A stretch of 64,000 nucleotides of DNA from assembly GCF_000725885.1 (NCBI RefSeq), contig NZ_JODR01000001.1, forward strand, positions 124,001 through 188,000, read 5' to 3'. Both the position numbers and the translations under genes were made by a program. The stretch's first letter is position 1. Each line of letters opens with the position of its first letter. Shown in pieces: positions 53,866 through 62,353 of this stretch. The notes under the pieces are model-generated. The model saw only the letters and a program-made list of their open reading frames with translations. It made no database searches and had not been told where the DNA came from. The DNA is from Streptomyces albus subsp. albus. Its GTDB lineage: Bacteria > Actinomycetota > Actinomycetes > Streptomycetales > Streptomycetaceae.

Positions 53866-54324
53866 ATGACCCAGCGCCCCGACCCCGGCCTCGCGCACGG
53901 CTGGTGCGCGCTCTCCGCCCTGCACGGCCGGATCGAGGCACACATCGAACGGGCCCTCCAGACCGGCCACGGCCTCAGCGTGCGGGAGTTCTCCCTCCTG
54001 GACGTGCTCAGCGAGCAGCACGACGGGGACGGCGGCCACTTCCGGATGCACCAGCTCGCCGACGCCGTCGTCCTGAGCCAGAGCGCGACGACCCGGCTCG
54101 TCACCCGGCTCGAGGACCGCGGGCTGCTGCGGCGGTACCTGTGCCCCGACGACCGGCGCGGCATCTACACCGACGTCACCGAGGCGGGCCACGCCCTCCT
54201 CGACGCGGCCCGCCCCACCCACAACGCGGCCCTCCGCGAAGCACTCGACGCCGCCGAGGCCCGGCCCGAGCTGGCCCCGCTGGTCGCGGCAGTCCGCTCC
54301 CTCCCGGCGGAACGGCAGGCGTAG
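53866..54324 (+). CDS. MarR-family transcriptional regulator
   Basis: Winged-helix regulator of 152 residues: LSVREFSLLDVLSEQH, MHQLADAVVLSQSATTRLV and RLEDRGLLRRYLCPDDRRGI form the DNA-binding core with a beta-wing. AAGGAG (53854-53859) fixes ATG 53866. Divergent from the MFS pump. A G+C palindrome (54332-54349) after the stop may be its terminator; a GNAT gene follows. Confidence 0.92.
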   Translation: MTQRPDPGLAHGWCALSALHGRIEAHIERALQTGHGLSVREFSLLDVLSEQHDGDGGHFRMHQLADAVVLSQSATTRLVTRLEDRGLLRRYLCPDDRRGIYTDVTEAGHALLDAARPTHNAALREALDAAEARPELAPLVAAVRSLPAERQA

Positions 54325-54394
54325 CTCATCCGCGCCGGCCGGCCGGCGCCCGCCGCGGCCGTGCCCGTGGAACGGGGGGCGTAGGCTGCGGAGG

Positions 54395-54907
54395 ATGACC
54401 ACCGCAGCCACCGGTGCGGCGGCGTCGGACGAACCGGCCGCCGCACCCCACACCGAGGGGTTCACCGTCCGCCGGGCCACCGCCGAGGACCTTCCCGAGA
54501 TCGTCGCGATGCTCGCCGACGACCCGCTGGGCGCCACCCGCGAGAGCCCCGACGACCCGGCCCCCTACCGCGAGGCGTTCGCCCGCATCGACGCCGACCC
54601 CAACCAGCACCTCGTCGTCGCCGAACGCGACGGCCGCACGGTCGGCACCCTCCAGCTCACCGTGATCCCCGGCCTGTCCCGGCGCGGCGCCTCGCGCGCG
54701 CTGATCGAGGCCGTCCGCATCCACGCGGACGCACGCGGCTCCGGACTGGGCACGCAACTGATCACCTGGGCGATCGACGAGGCCGGGCGCCAGGGGTGCG
54801 CACTGGTGCAGCTCACCTCCGACGCCACCCGCGTCGAGGCCCACCGCTTCTACGAGCGCCTCGGCTTCGAGGCCTCGCACCTGGGCTTCAAGAAGCCCCT
54901 GACCTGA
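54395..54907 (+). CDS. GNAT-family N-acetyltransferase
   Basis: Acetyl-CoA-dependent N-acetyltransferase of 170 residues. Strand-helix pattern: FTVRRATAEDLPEIVAML near residue 23-40, the acetyl-CoA loop HADARGSGLGTQLITWAI (about 110-127, Q/RxxGxG/A variant), and ATRVEAHRFYERLGFEAS near the end. TAGGCT (54382-54387) is a -10 whose start would fall about at the ATG, so the message may be leaderless; the only ribosome-like GGAGG touches the ATG. Substrate unknown. Confidence 0.9.
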   Translation: MTTAATGAAASDEPAAAPHTEGFTVRRATAEDLPEIVAMLADDPLGATRESPDDPAPYREAFARIDADPNQHLVVAERDGRTVGTLQLTVIPGLSRRGASRALIEAVRIHADARGSGLGTQLITWAIDEAGRQGCALVQLTSDATRVEAHRFYERLGFEASHLGFKKPLT

Positions 54908-55071
54908 ACCGGCCGGCCCGGGCGGGTCCGTTCATCGCCCCTCCGCCCCGCACCCGCTGGACCGGGGCCGGGCCTTGGGCGGGTCCGGTTCGCGGGACCG
55001 GCCCGGCAGGCCGACCTGCCGCCGGCCACCGCCCTCCCGGCCTCGGGGCAGCGCCCGGGGCCCCGGGGGGG

Positions 55072-55509
55072 TCACAGCCGGGCCGCGCGCTCCAGCATCG
55101 CCAGGAAGTCCGCGCGCTCCCGGGCGGTGAAGCCCTCCAACAGCGCGTCGTTGGCGCGTTCGGCGGCAGCGGCGCAGCGCGCCAGCAGCCGCTCCCCCTC
55201 GGGCGTGAGACTCACGGCGTTCTTGCGCCGGTCGGCGGGATCGGGTGCGCGCCGCACATAGCCGTCGCCCTCCAGGTCGTTGAGGATGCCGACGACGTCC
55301 TTGGGGTCGAGGGCGACGCTGCGGGCGAGTTCCGCCTGTGCGACGGGCTGGTGGTCACTGGTGGCGGCGAGCACCACGTGGTGCCACATCCGCAGTCCCT
55401 CCGCGGCCAGGGCCTCGGCCACCAGAGCGCGGCCCCGCGCGGCGGCGCGTCCCAGCAGCCAGCTCGGCAGCGTACGGATGAGGGCGGGGGCGTGCGGCGT
55501 CTCCGGCAT
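55072..55509 (-). CDS. MarR-family transcriptional regulator
   Basis: Regulator of 145 residues: VAQAELARSVALDPKDVVGI and LNDLEGDGYVRRAPDPADRR are the recognition helix and wing, and an N-terminal helix (LIRTLPSWLLGRAAARGRAL) dimerises. ATG 55509 is divergent from a quinone-oxidoreductase-like gene at 55619; three copies of an 18-bp site fill the gap, so it probably represses both genes. Its effector may be an electrophile or quinone (inference). Confidence 0.9.
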   Translation of the reverse strand: MPETPHAPALIRTLPSWLLGRAAARGRALVAEALAAEGLRMWHHVVLAATSDHQPVAQAELARSVALDPKDVVGILNDLEGDGYVRRAPDPADRRKNAVSLTPEGERLLARCAAAAERANDALLEGFTARERADFLAMLERAARL

Positions 55510-55528
55510 GACAGCACCCTATCGTGAA

Positions 55529-55597
55529 CGTTGGGGTTCCCCACGAAAAACCGTTGGCATTCCCCACGATTCGACTTACTGTTGGTTTTCCCAACGA
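55529..55597. promoter_or_regulatory. Three tandem 18-bp operator sites
   Basis: CGTTGGGGTTCCCCACGA (55529-55546), CGTTGGCATTCCCCACGA (55552-55569) and TGTTGGTTTTCCCAACGA (55580-55597) are imperfect palindromes of the same type, CGTTGG-N6-CCAACG, at 23- and 28-bp spacing between a MarR gene and the gene it faces. Three sites imply cooperative repression. Confidence 0.85.
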
Positions 55598-55618
55598 TTC
55601 GTCGATCCCGGGAGCACG

Positions 55619-56572
55619 ATGCGCCGCGTCCGACACACCGCCGAAGCCCTCACCCTCCAGCACGTCCCCGCCCCCGCACCCGGCCCCGGCCAACTCCTGG
55701 TGCGGACCGAGGCGATCGGCGTCACCCTCCCCGCCGTCCGCGCCCTCACCCCCCGCCCCGGCCACACCGGCCCCACCCCGGACACCGCGCCCCGGCCCGT
55801 CGCCGGAGAGGTCGCGGGAACCGTCGAGGCCACCGGCCCGGACGTCACCGGATACGCCCCCGGCGACCGCGTCACCGGGCTGTGCTTCGGCGACGCCTAC
55901 GCCGAACTCGCCGTGCTGGAGGTCGCGATGGCCTCACCCGTACCCCGAACCGCCACCGCGGACGAGGCCGTGGCCCTCCTGCGCGGCGGTCTCGTGGCGT
56001 ACGGCGCACTGGATGCGGCACGGCCGCAGCCGGGCGAGACCGCACTGATCACCGGCGCGGCGAGCGGGGCCGGCCACCTCGCCCTCCAACTCGCGCGCCT
56101 CCGGGGCGCCGGCCGCGTCGTGGCGGCCGTCAGCGACCCCGCCGCCAAGGGGCCGTTCCTGCGCGACCTGGGCGCCGACTCGGTCATCGGCTACGACGGC
56201 CCCGACTGGCCGGCCGCCGCGCGGGAGGCCCCTGCCTACGTGCTCGACGCCGTGGGCGGCGAGCTGCTCGCCCCCGCCGTCCGCGCCCTGGCGGACGGCG
56301 GACGGCTGATCGCCTACAGCTCGGGCAGCGGCCCCCTCACCGGTCACGACCTGCTCTCGGGCGGCAAGACCGTCACCGGGTTCCAGCTCGCCCGCGTCGC
56401 CCGCGACCAGCCACACCGCTACACGGCGTGGCGCGACGAACTGTGGCGCCTCCACGCCACGGGAGAGCTACGCCCCCGGATCGCGGCCCGCATCCCCCTG
56501 GAGGACGCCGCCACCGCGCACGCGCTCCTCACGGACCGCGCCAACCTCGGCAAGGTGCTGCTCATCCCCTGA
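55619..56572 (+). CDS. Zinc-less MDR/quinone-oxidoreductase-family protein
   Basis: NAD(P)H-dependent quinone or enal reductase of the medium-chain dehydrogenase superfamily, 317 residues. GDRVTGLCFGDAYAELAV (about residues 83-100), the Rossmann GAASGAGHLALQLARL (about 147-162) and DAVGGELLAPAVRAL are typical; no zinc-binding cysteines. ATG 55619 is weakly preceded by GGGAG. It is probably controlled by the divergent MarR and its three operators, for electrophile detoxification. Confidence 0.88.
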   Translation: MRRVRHTAEALTLQHVPAPAPGPGQLLVRTEAIGVTLPAVRALTPRPGHTGPTPDTAPRPVAGEVAGTVEATGPDVTGYAPGDRVTGLCFGDAYAELAVLEVAMASPVPRTATADEAVALLRGGLVAYGALDAARPQPGETALITGAASGAGHLALQLARLRGAGRVVAAVSDPAAKGPFLRDLGADSVIGYDGPDWPAAAREAPAYVLDAVGGELLAPAVRALADGGRLIAYSSGSGPLTGHDLLSGGKTVTGFQLARVARDQPHRYTAWRDELWRLHATGELRPRIAARIPLEDAATAHALLTDRANLGKVLLIP

Positions 56573-56689
56573 CCCCGCCCGTCGCCCCTCCGGCCCCTCC
56601 GGGCCCACTGCCCCACCGGTGCCGCGGCTTCAGGGGCCCGGCCGGGGCACGGGTCCGGAATCCGGGGCCAGGCGGCCGAAGTCCGGGGA

Positions 56690-57060
56690 GTGTTGACGGA
56701 ATTCGGCTCCCGGGCCCCCGGGGTGGGCCAAGGCCCGAGCTCACAAGCCGTCCAGCCCACAGCCGGACAGCTCGCAGGCCACAGCCACAGCTCGCAGGCG
56801 GCGGCAGACCACGACCCGCGATCCACAGACCGCACCCGTCACCTCGCAGCCCGCAACTACCGGCTCACAACTCGCGGCCACACGGCCCACGGCCAAGGGC
56901 ACGGCCCACGGCCCACGGCCCACGGCCCACAGCATGGGCCAAGAGCCCCCCGGCCAGGGGAACGGGCCAGGGCGCGAACCACGGCACGCAAACCACGACA
57001 CGCGAACCCCGGCAGGCGAACCACAGCCCTCACCCCACAGCCCTCACCCCACGGACCGCG
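56690..57060. repeat. Low-complexity region with 7-bp CGGCCCA and 14-bp repeats, no gene
   Basis: The 503-bp gap 56573-57075 holds no credible gene. Heptamers of CGGCCCA type are repeated at least five times around 56880-56935, and a 14-bp unit CACAGCCCTCACCC occurs twice at 57023-57050. CACAGC/CTCGCAGG words recur at 56750-56800. Frames give biased noise. No function assigned. Confidence 0.55.
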
Positions 57061-57075
57061 GCCCCACGGCCCGTC

Positions 57076-57531
57076 TCAGCGGCCGAGGCGCTCCAGCACT
57101 CGGGCGCGCAGCAGGGTGTACTCCTCCGAACGCCGCAGCGGGCGGCCCACCGGGCGGGGTACGGACACCCCCTCCGTCACCACCTGGCCCTCCCGGAACT
57201 GGTCCCGGGTCAGGTCAACTTCGCGGCCACCCGGCAGCCGGTTCCACCAGTGGAAGCCCTGCCGTTCGCCGTTCAGCGCGTACACCTCGCCGCACATCAG
57301 CTCGCCGCCCAGCAGATCGTGCACCACCAGGGCCGTCACATCGCACTGTCCCCACGCGGGGTTCGCGGGGCTCCAGCCCGCGCGGGCCAGGTCGTCCGGC
57401 GAGCAGGTGTCCGCGCCCCAGGACTGGCGCAACGCCCACTCGATACGACCCAGCGCACCGTCTATCCCGCCCGATTCCCCCGCACCCGCGCCCGCGACCT
57501 CGACCGCATCCACACTCATGCCCGCAAGCAT
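57076..57531 (-). CDS. YunG-like small protein
   Basis: About 151 residues. The core WALRQSWGADTCSPDDLARA, then WSPANPAWGQCDVTALVVHD, LLGGELMCGEVY and HWWNRLPGGREVDLTRDQF is that of the YunG family of small uncharacterised proteins with a conserved cysteine-containing GQC motif. ATG 57531 or ATG 57519 can start it. The same frame is open up to 58074, but the upstream part is Ser/Gly-rich linker plus unrelated sequence (57532-57981), which I do not include. Function unknown; fold may be cysteine-peptidase-like (unproved). Confidence 0.72.
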   Translation of the reverse strand: MLAGMSVDAVEVAGAGAGESGGIDGALGRIEWALRQSWGADTCSPDDLARAGWSPANPAWGQCDVTALVVHDLLGGELMCGEVYALNGERQGFHWWNRLPGGREVDLTRDQFREGQVVTEGVSVPRPVGRPLRRSEEYTLLRARVLERLGR

Positions 57532-57981
57532 GCCCCACCCCACTGACAACGACCCCTCCTTTCCTCCGCCACCTGCCCCGCACACCGATCCGTCCGGCAT
57601 GCGACCCGCATCGCGGCCACCGGTCGCGGAGGCCCCTGCGTAGCTGCCTCCCGGCGACGAGGACGGCGAGTCGCTCGGTATACCCGGGAATGTGCGTACT
57701 CGCCCGTGCCCGACCAGCCGGTGCCACGGCATCGACTGCTCGGGCACGGGCTGCCCTTCGCGGTTCACCGGACGGAGCCGCACGGTGCGGCCGGCCGCGT
57801 GGTCGGGGATCGTCCGGATGACGGCCAGCAGACCGTCCGCCGCGCCGCGCACCAGACCGATCCGCTTCGTGTGGGTGGTGGAGGCGATCAGCGTTCCGAT
57901 GGCGGTGTCGTCCATGGCGGCGCGGTTGTCCACGACGGCGGGCGCCCCGCTGAGCACGTCGCGGGCCCCGGCGGCGAACCG

Positions 57982-58185
57982 GCGTGCACCACCTTCGCCC
58001 TCCCCGTCAGCAAGTCCACCCAGAGCGGCCACTTCAAGGTCCTCCGGGAGGCGGGCGTCATCCACCAGCGTCACGAGGGGACCCGGCGTCCGAACCGGCT
58101 GCGCCGCGACGATCTCGAAGCGCGCTTCCCCGGCCTCCTCGCCCTCGCCGTCCCCCGGGGCCGGGACGTGATCGCCGGCTGGTGA
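57982..58185 (+). pseudogene. 3' remnant of an ArsR-family regulator gene
   Basis: The plus frame ends with FALPVSKSTQSGHFKVLREA, then GVIHQRHEGTRRPNRLRRDD and LEARFPGLL. This is the recognition helix and C-terminal part of an ArsR-type repressor, but everything before about 57982 is unrelated, so the first half of the gene is missing. The break is abrupt, suggesting a deletion or rearrangement. The 450 bp upstream (57532-57981) show no credible gene. Confidence 0.7.
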
Positions 58186-58257
58186 CCCGGGCCGCCGCCG
58201 TCCGGGTCCCCTCGGCGGAGCGGCCCGGCGACGGTGCTCGGGGCCGAGCGTCGCGCG

Positions 58258-58866
58258 TCAGCGCAGGCGGCGCGCCCGCAGCACGACGTCGTGGGTGTGG
58301 TGCGTACCGGCCGGAGCGGGTGTGGTGCGCGGGCGGGTCTCGTCGACCACCACGGCCCAGTCGTCGCCGAGCAGCGGGACGAAGTCGTGCGGATGGCAGA
58401 AGTCGGCGGCGGTGAAACCGCCCTCCAGACGCTCCGGCAGCCCGTCCAGGGCGTGGAAGACGAACAGGAACGTGCCACCGGGGGCGACGGCGTCCAGCAG
58501 ACCCCGCATGGCGCTGTCGCCGGACCGGCGCAGCAGCGGGAGGAAGTGCGCGGACACCAGATCGAACGCCCCGGCCGGGAGCGGCGTCTCAGCCGGATCG
58601 GCCCGCATCCAGGTCACCCGGTCGGCGACCCCCGCGGCGGCAGCGGCGGCGGCAGCGCGCTCCAGGGCCACATGGGAGATGTCCACCCCGGTGACCCGCC
58701 AGCCCTGCCGGGCCAGCCACAGAGCGTCGCCGCCCTCCCCGCACCCCACGTCCAGCGCCCGCCCCGGCGCCAGGCCGGTGATCTCGGTGACGAGCACCCC
58801 GTTGGGCTCGCCGCTGAAGAGCTGGTCGTGACCGCGGTACTTCTCGTCCCAGAACTCTGCGTCCAT
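58258..58866 (-). CDS. Class I SAM-dependent methyltransferase
   Basis: Methyltransferase of 202 residues. Motif I ALDVGCGEGGDALWLA (about residues 38-53) binds SAM, motif II acidic GVDISHVALERA follows, and a TehB/thiopurine-like layout is seen (FWDEKYRGHDQLFSGEPNGV at the start). GAGGTG precedes ATG 58866. Substrate unknown; many such proteins detoxify small hydrophobic acceptors or tellurite-like ions. Confidence 0.86.
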   Translation of the reverse strand: MDAEFWDEKYRGHDQLFSGEPNGVLVTEITGLAPGRALDVGCGEGGDALWLARQGWRVTGVDISHVALERAAAAAAAAGVADRVTWMRADPAETPLPAGAFDLVSAHFLPLLRRSGDSAMRGLLDAVAPGGTFLFVFHALDGLPERLEGGFTAADFCHPHDFVPLLGDDWAVVVDETRPRTTPAPAGTHHTHDVVLRARRLR

Positions 58867-59206
58867 GTGCTGCTCACCTCGGGTCGGGGGCCAGGGGCCG
58901 GGATCGGGGGGATCACGGGCCGGGGGCCGCGCCGCCGTGGCGCAGCGCCGACGGACCACCGTGCCGCCGTGCGGTACGCGCGGTCGCCGGCTTCCGGACC
59001 GGACGGGAGGGCCCGTATGTCCCACCCTGTGACCACCTCCCGGGCACCGACAAAATTCTTTGCCGAAGCCGCAAGTGGCATGGAGGGCGGCGCAGCAGGG
59101 CCTCGACGGCCCGCGAGGACTCCCCGGACGCGGGGACAACGGGGAACACGGGGCGTCGTGGAGGCCGTGGACGCCTCGTGACCGGGAGCCGATGGGTGCG
59201 CGGCTC
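58867..59206. other. 340-bp intergenic region, no gene seen
   Basis: Between two minus-strand genes. It contains one AT-rich spot (AAAATTCTTTG, 59050-59060) that could be a promoter for the methyltransferase. Frames give only biased noise. Confidence 0.3.
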
Positions 59207-59881
59207 TCAGCCCTGTTCCCCGTCGCCTCCCTCGCGGCTCCCCTGAGCACCGGCCGCCGTACCTGACTCTGACGCACCCGTGGCACCCGTCGCGTCCATC
59301 CCGCCCGGCACGCCGCTCTCCTGGGTCTCGTGCGGAAGCAGCGGGAACAGCCGGGCGATGAGGGCCACCGGCCGGGCGCCGTCGGGCCTGGCCAGCGGAC
59401 GGCTCTCCCGGTCCTGGTAGGGGGCGAGGGCCCGGCGGACGGCGTCCGCCACCCGGTGCATCTCCTCGGGGGTCAGATAGGTGATCGCGCTGAACGACTC
59501 GTCGTGACGCCACTCGGAGGGTGCCTGGTCGCGGTGGCCGAGCCACCGCTGCCAGCTCTCGTCCTCCAGGCCGCGCGCGAGATCGCCGAACGGGGCGGCC
59601 GGCGGCGCGTCCGTGGTCGCGGTCCGCCGTCGCAGCCGCCACGGCCGAGCCCGGCCCCCGCCGTGCGGGGCCTCCTCGACGAGTCCGTGACGTGCGAGCT
59701 GACGGAAGTGGAACGAGCACAGGCCGGAGCTGTGGCCCAGCCGCGCGGCTGCTTCCGTCGCCGTGGCGGTGCCGACCTCCGCGAGGAGTTCCAGCAGGGC
59801 CGTACGCACCTCGTGCTCGGGCAGTCCGCCGTCGGCACCGGGTGTCGGGCGGGGTGCGGGGGCGAGGTCGTCTTCAGTCAC
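59207..59881 (-). CDS. ArsR/HTH-type repressor with long C-terminal domain
   Basis: A 224-residue winged-helix protein: [40 protein letters not shown] and [20 protein letters not shown] form the DNA-binding head (residues 25-85); a helical sensor region follows ([20 protein letters not shown]). The final 45 residues are Gly/Ala-rich. GTG 59881 overlaps the first of two CTTTGCAAAG palindromes, so binding there should block its own expression. Divergent from a deformylase gene. Confidence 0.83.
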   Translation of the reverse strand: MTEDDLAPAPRPTPGADGGLPEHEVRTALLELLAEVGTATATEAAARLGHSSGLCSFHFRQLARHGLVEEAPHGGGRARPWRLRRRTATTDAPPAAPFGDLARGLEDESWQRWLGHRDQAPSEWRHDESFSAITYLTPEEMHRVADAVRRALAPYQDRESRPLARPDGARPVALIARLFPLLPHETQESGVPGGMDATGATGASESGTAAGAQGSREGGDGEQG

Positions 59882-59907
59882 TTTGCAAAGTCTGCTACTT
59901 TGCAAAG
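59881..59907. promoter_or_regulatory. Twin CTTTGCAAAG operator
   Basis: Two exact 10-bp palindromes, CTTTGCAAAG, at 59881-59890 and 59898-59907, 17 bp apart, one overlapping the GTG of the minus-strand HTH gene. They are rare in this G+C-rich DNA. The plus-strand deformylase starts 86 bp away, so one operator pair probably controls both genes. Confidence 0.85.
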
Positions 59908-59992
59908 CGCTCGGCAAGTGGCAGCACGAGGAACACCCGGCGGCGGTGGCATCCGTACGCCCCGGACGGTGTGCGCAGAAGAGGAGACAGCA

Positions 59993-60658
59993 ATGGCTGT
60001 TGACGGTGAACGGTCCCGGTTCGTCGCCCGGCAGGTCCACGTCCAGGGGCGGCCCGTCGACTCCTTCCCCGACCTGCCGCCCGAGGCGGAACGGGGCTCT
60101 CCGCGCCGCATCACCGAGGTCGGCGAGGAGGTCCTCAGCCGGCCCTGCCGCGAGGTGACGGCGTTCGGCACCTCCGAGCTGTCCTCGCTGATCGACGACA
60201 TGTTCCTGACTATGTACATCGCCGACGGAGCCGGTCTCGCCGCCAACCAAGTGGGCGTCGACCTGCGGCTGTTCGTCTACGACTGCCCCGACGACGAAGG
60301 GAACCGGCACGTCGGCCACCTCATCAATCCCGTCCTGGAACTGCCCGACGCCGGCAGCCGCAGGCTCATCGACGACTACGAGGGCTGCCTGTCCGTGCCC
60401 GGCGCGGCCATGCCGCTCCCCCGTACGGACCGGGCCGTCGCCCGCGGCTTCGACAAGGACGGCAATCCCCTGGTGATCGAAGGGACCGGCTATTTCGCCC
60501 GGTGCCTGCAACACGAGACCGACCACCTCTTCGGCCACCTCTACCTGGACCGGCTCTCCAAGCGGGACCGCAAGGAAGCCCTGCGCCAGAGCGAGGCCCG
60601 CCGCGAGGGGGTCTTCGCCCGGCGCGCGAGGAAGACCGCCGAACTGGGACACGGCTGA
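59993..60658 (+). CDS. def: Peptide deformylase
   Basis: Metal-dependent enzyme that removes the formyl group from nascent proteins, 221 residues. Box [11 protein letters not shown] (about residues 79-88), box [10 protein letters not shown] (about 130) and box [14 protein letters not shown] with the metal-binding HExxH-type His-Glu (about 172) are all present. GAGGAG precedes ATG 59993. Streptomyces usually have several def genes; this is probably an accessory copy under the CTTTGCAAAG repressor, perhaps for deformylase-inhibitor tolerance (inference). A parS site follows. Confidence 0.95.
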   Translation: MAVDGERSRFVARQVHVQGRPVDSFPDLPPEAERGSPRRITEVGEEVLSRPCREVTAFGTSELSSLIDDMFLTMYIADGAGLAANQVGVDLRLFVYDCPDDEGNRHVGHLINPVLELPDAGSRRLIDDYEGCLSVPGAAMPLPRTDRAVARGFDKDGNPLVIEGTGYFARCLQHETDHLFGHLYLDRLSKRDRKEALRQSEARREGVFARRARKTAELGHG

Positions 60659-60707
60659 GCCCGCCACGGCCTGCCCGCCCTGCCCGCCTTGCCCGCCCGG
60701 ACAGCAG

Positions 60708-60721
60708 GTTTCACGTGAAAC
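60708..60721. promoter_or_regulatory. ParB-binding parS site
   Basis: GTTTCACGTGAAAC is an exact match to the Streptomyces/actinobacterial parS 14-mer. In Streptomyces parS copies cluster around oriC and ParB bound there organises chromosome segregation during sporulation. It lies in the gap between the deformylase and dienelactone-hydrolase genes, as typical. dnaB at the right end supports an origin-proximal position. Confidence 0.95.
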
Positions 60722-60848
60722 AGCGCCCCGACAGCTCCGTTCCACCGGCGCGGCCCGCAACTCCCGCCCACGGGCCCGCGTCCGGCGCCGTTCCGCTCAT
60801 GGTGAAGCCCGCCCGCACCGGGCCCCGCCCTCACTACAGTCCCACCGC

Positions 60849-61574
60849 ATGACGACGGTCACCACACGCACGGTCACATACCCGGCGGACGGCCTCACGA
60901 TGGTCGGGCACCTCGCGCTCCCCGCAGGCGACGGCCGCCGGCCCGCGGTCCTCATCGGCCCCGAGGGGCCGGGCCTCAACGACTTCCAGCGCCGCCGGGC
61001 CGACGCCCTCGCCGAACTCGGCTACGTGGCGCTGGCCTTCGACCTCCACGGCGGGCGCTGGTTCACCGACCCGGAGGAGATGCTGGCGCGCGTCACTCCC
61101 TTGCTCGCCGACCCCGACCGGATGCGGGAGATCGGCCATGCGGCACTCGACGTGGTACGGGCCGAGCCGCGGACCGACCCGGCGCGGATCGCCGCCATCG
61201 GCTACGGCACCGGGGGCGCCATCGCGCTGGAACTGGGCCGCGACGGTGCCGACCTGCGGGCGATCGGGACGGTCAACGCACTCACCACGGGCCGGCCGGG
61301 CGAGGCGGCGCGCATCCGCTGCCCCGTGTGGGCGGGGGTCGGTTCGGAGGACCCGATCATGCCGCCCGCGCAGCGGGACGCGTTCGCCGCCGAGATGCAG
61401 GCCGCGGGCGTGGACTGGCGCCTCGTGGTCTACGGCGGGGCCCTGCACGCCTTCCACCACCCGCCGGTCGATCAGAACGTGGTGCCCGGCGTCGGCCACC
61501 ACCCGAAGCACGCCCGGCGCGCCTGGCAGGACATCGTCGCCCTGCTCACCGAGTGCCTGCCCGTGACGGAGTGA
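60849..61574 (+). CDS. Dienelactone hydrolase-family protein
   Basis: Alpha/beta hydrolase of 241 residues. VGHLALPAGDGRRPAVLIGP starts the fold; the nucleophile elbow reads IGYGTGGAIALEL (about residue 118), where Thr replaces the usual Cys/Ser, so activity is uncertain. Aspartate (VGSEDPIMP, about 169) and histidine (ALHAFHHPP, about 201) are present. TACAGT (60835-60840) ends 8 nt before ATG 60849 and there is no ribosome site, so the message is probably leaderless. Confidence 0.86.
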   Translation: MTTVTTRTVTYPADGLTMVGHLALPAGDGRRPAVLIGPEGPGLNDFQRRRADALAELGYVALAFDLHGGRWFTDPEEMLARVTPLLADPDRMREIGHAALDVVRAEPRTDPARIAAIGYGTGGAIALELGRDGADLRAIGTVNALTTGRPGEAARIRCPVWAGVGSEDPIMPPAQRDAFAAEMQAAGVDWRLVVYGGALHAFHHPPVDQNVVPGVGHHPKHARRAWQDIVALLTECLPVTE

Positions 61575-61670
61575 CCCGGAGCATCGGGACGGCCCCATTC
61601 CCTCCCCGGAGCGGGGGCGGCGGGACCGGGCCGCGGTGACCACCTCGGCCGGTGTCCCCGAGATGCTCTC

Positions 61671-62276
61671 TCACGAGCGTGGGCCGTGGCCGGCGGTGGC
61701 GGCGGGGGGACGGACCTCCAGCACGACCGCCGTACCGGCCACGGTCCGGTCCTCGTGCATGCTGATCCGCTGACCGGTTTCGACGTGCCGCCAGTGGGAC
61801 GGTGTGAGAGGCAGGAGGCGAACGGTGGCCCGGCCGCCGGGTTCCAGGAAGGGCAGGTCCTCGATCCAGAGCCCGGCGATGCTCACCGCGGCACCGCCGG
61901 TGGGCGAGAGGTTCCCGATGTCCCACATGGGCCGCAGGACACCGTGACCGGGGATCGGTGTCCGGCGGCGGGCTTCTGCGGCCGGGCGGAGCGTCAGGTC
62001 CGCGCGGACCATCCCGTTGCGGATCTCGGAGGACCGCCAGCGGCACCACGCCGCACTCCGCTCAAGACGGAGCTGCTCGGCCGCCTCGGCCAGCTGCTCC
62101 CAGAACGACAAGGGCAGTGGATGCCCGTCCCCGAGCTCCTCGAGCAGGTTCAGGGCGATCTGCCATTCGTCGCGGACGAGGTGGTCCCGGACGTCCCGCA
62201 CCGTGAGGTCGTTCTCGGTGGCGCTCTCTTCCGGGACCAGGAGAGAAGCCGATTCGAGCAGTTCGGTGACGTCCAT
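61671..62276 (-). CDS. Hypothetical protein with a translation-factor-like beta domain
   Basis: A 201-residue protein. The first half is helical and acidic (VRDVRDHLVRDEWQIALNLL; FWEQLAEAAEQLRLERSAAW). The second half (ATVRLLPLTPSHWRHVETGQ, then RISMHEDRTVAGTAVVLEVR) resembles the beta-barrel C-terminal domain of EF-Tu-like proteins. ATG 62276 is a normal start. It runs toward the plus-strand hydrolase gene and lies 77 bp downstream of the DUF1453-like membrane gene on the same strand. Function unknown. Confidence 0.7.
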   Translation of the reverse strand: MDVTELLESASLLVPEESATENDLTVRDVRDHLVRDEWQIALNLLEELGDGHPLPLSFWEQLAEAAEQLRLERSAAWCRWRSSEIRNGMVRADLTLRPAAEARRRTPIPGHGVLRPMWDIGNLSPTGGAAVSIAGLWIEDLPFLEPGGRATVRLLPLTPSHWRHVETGQRISMHEDRTVAGTAVVLEVRPPAATAGHGPRS

Positions 62277-62353
62277 GGGCTGATTGTCGAGGTCGTGGCC
62301 GGGGCGCGTCGCCACCCGGGAGGGAGGGGCGCCCGCCGGCCGGCCGGCAGTGC

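Noticed and set aside
57532..57981. In-frame N-terminal extension of the YunG-like gene (open to 58074)
   Set aside because: The extension is Ser/Gly-rich and partly antisense to the ArsR remnant; the YunG core does not need it. A small unknown gene starting at ATG 57914 cannot be excluded.
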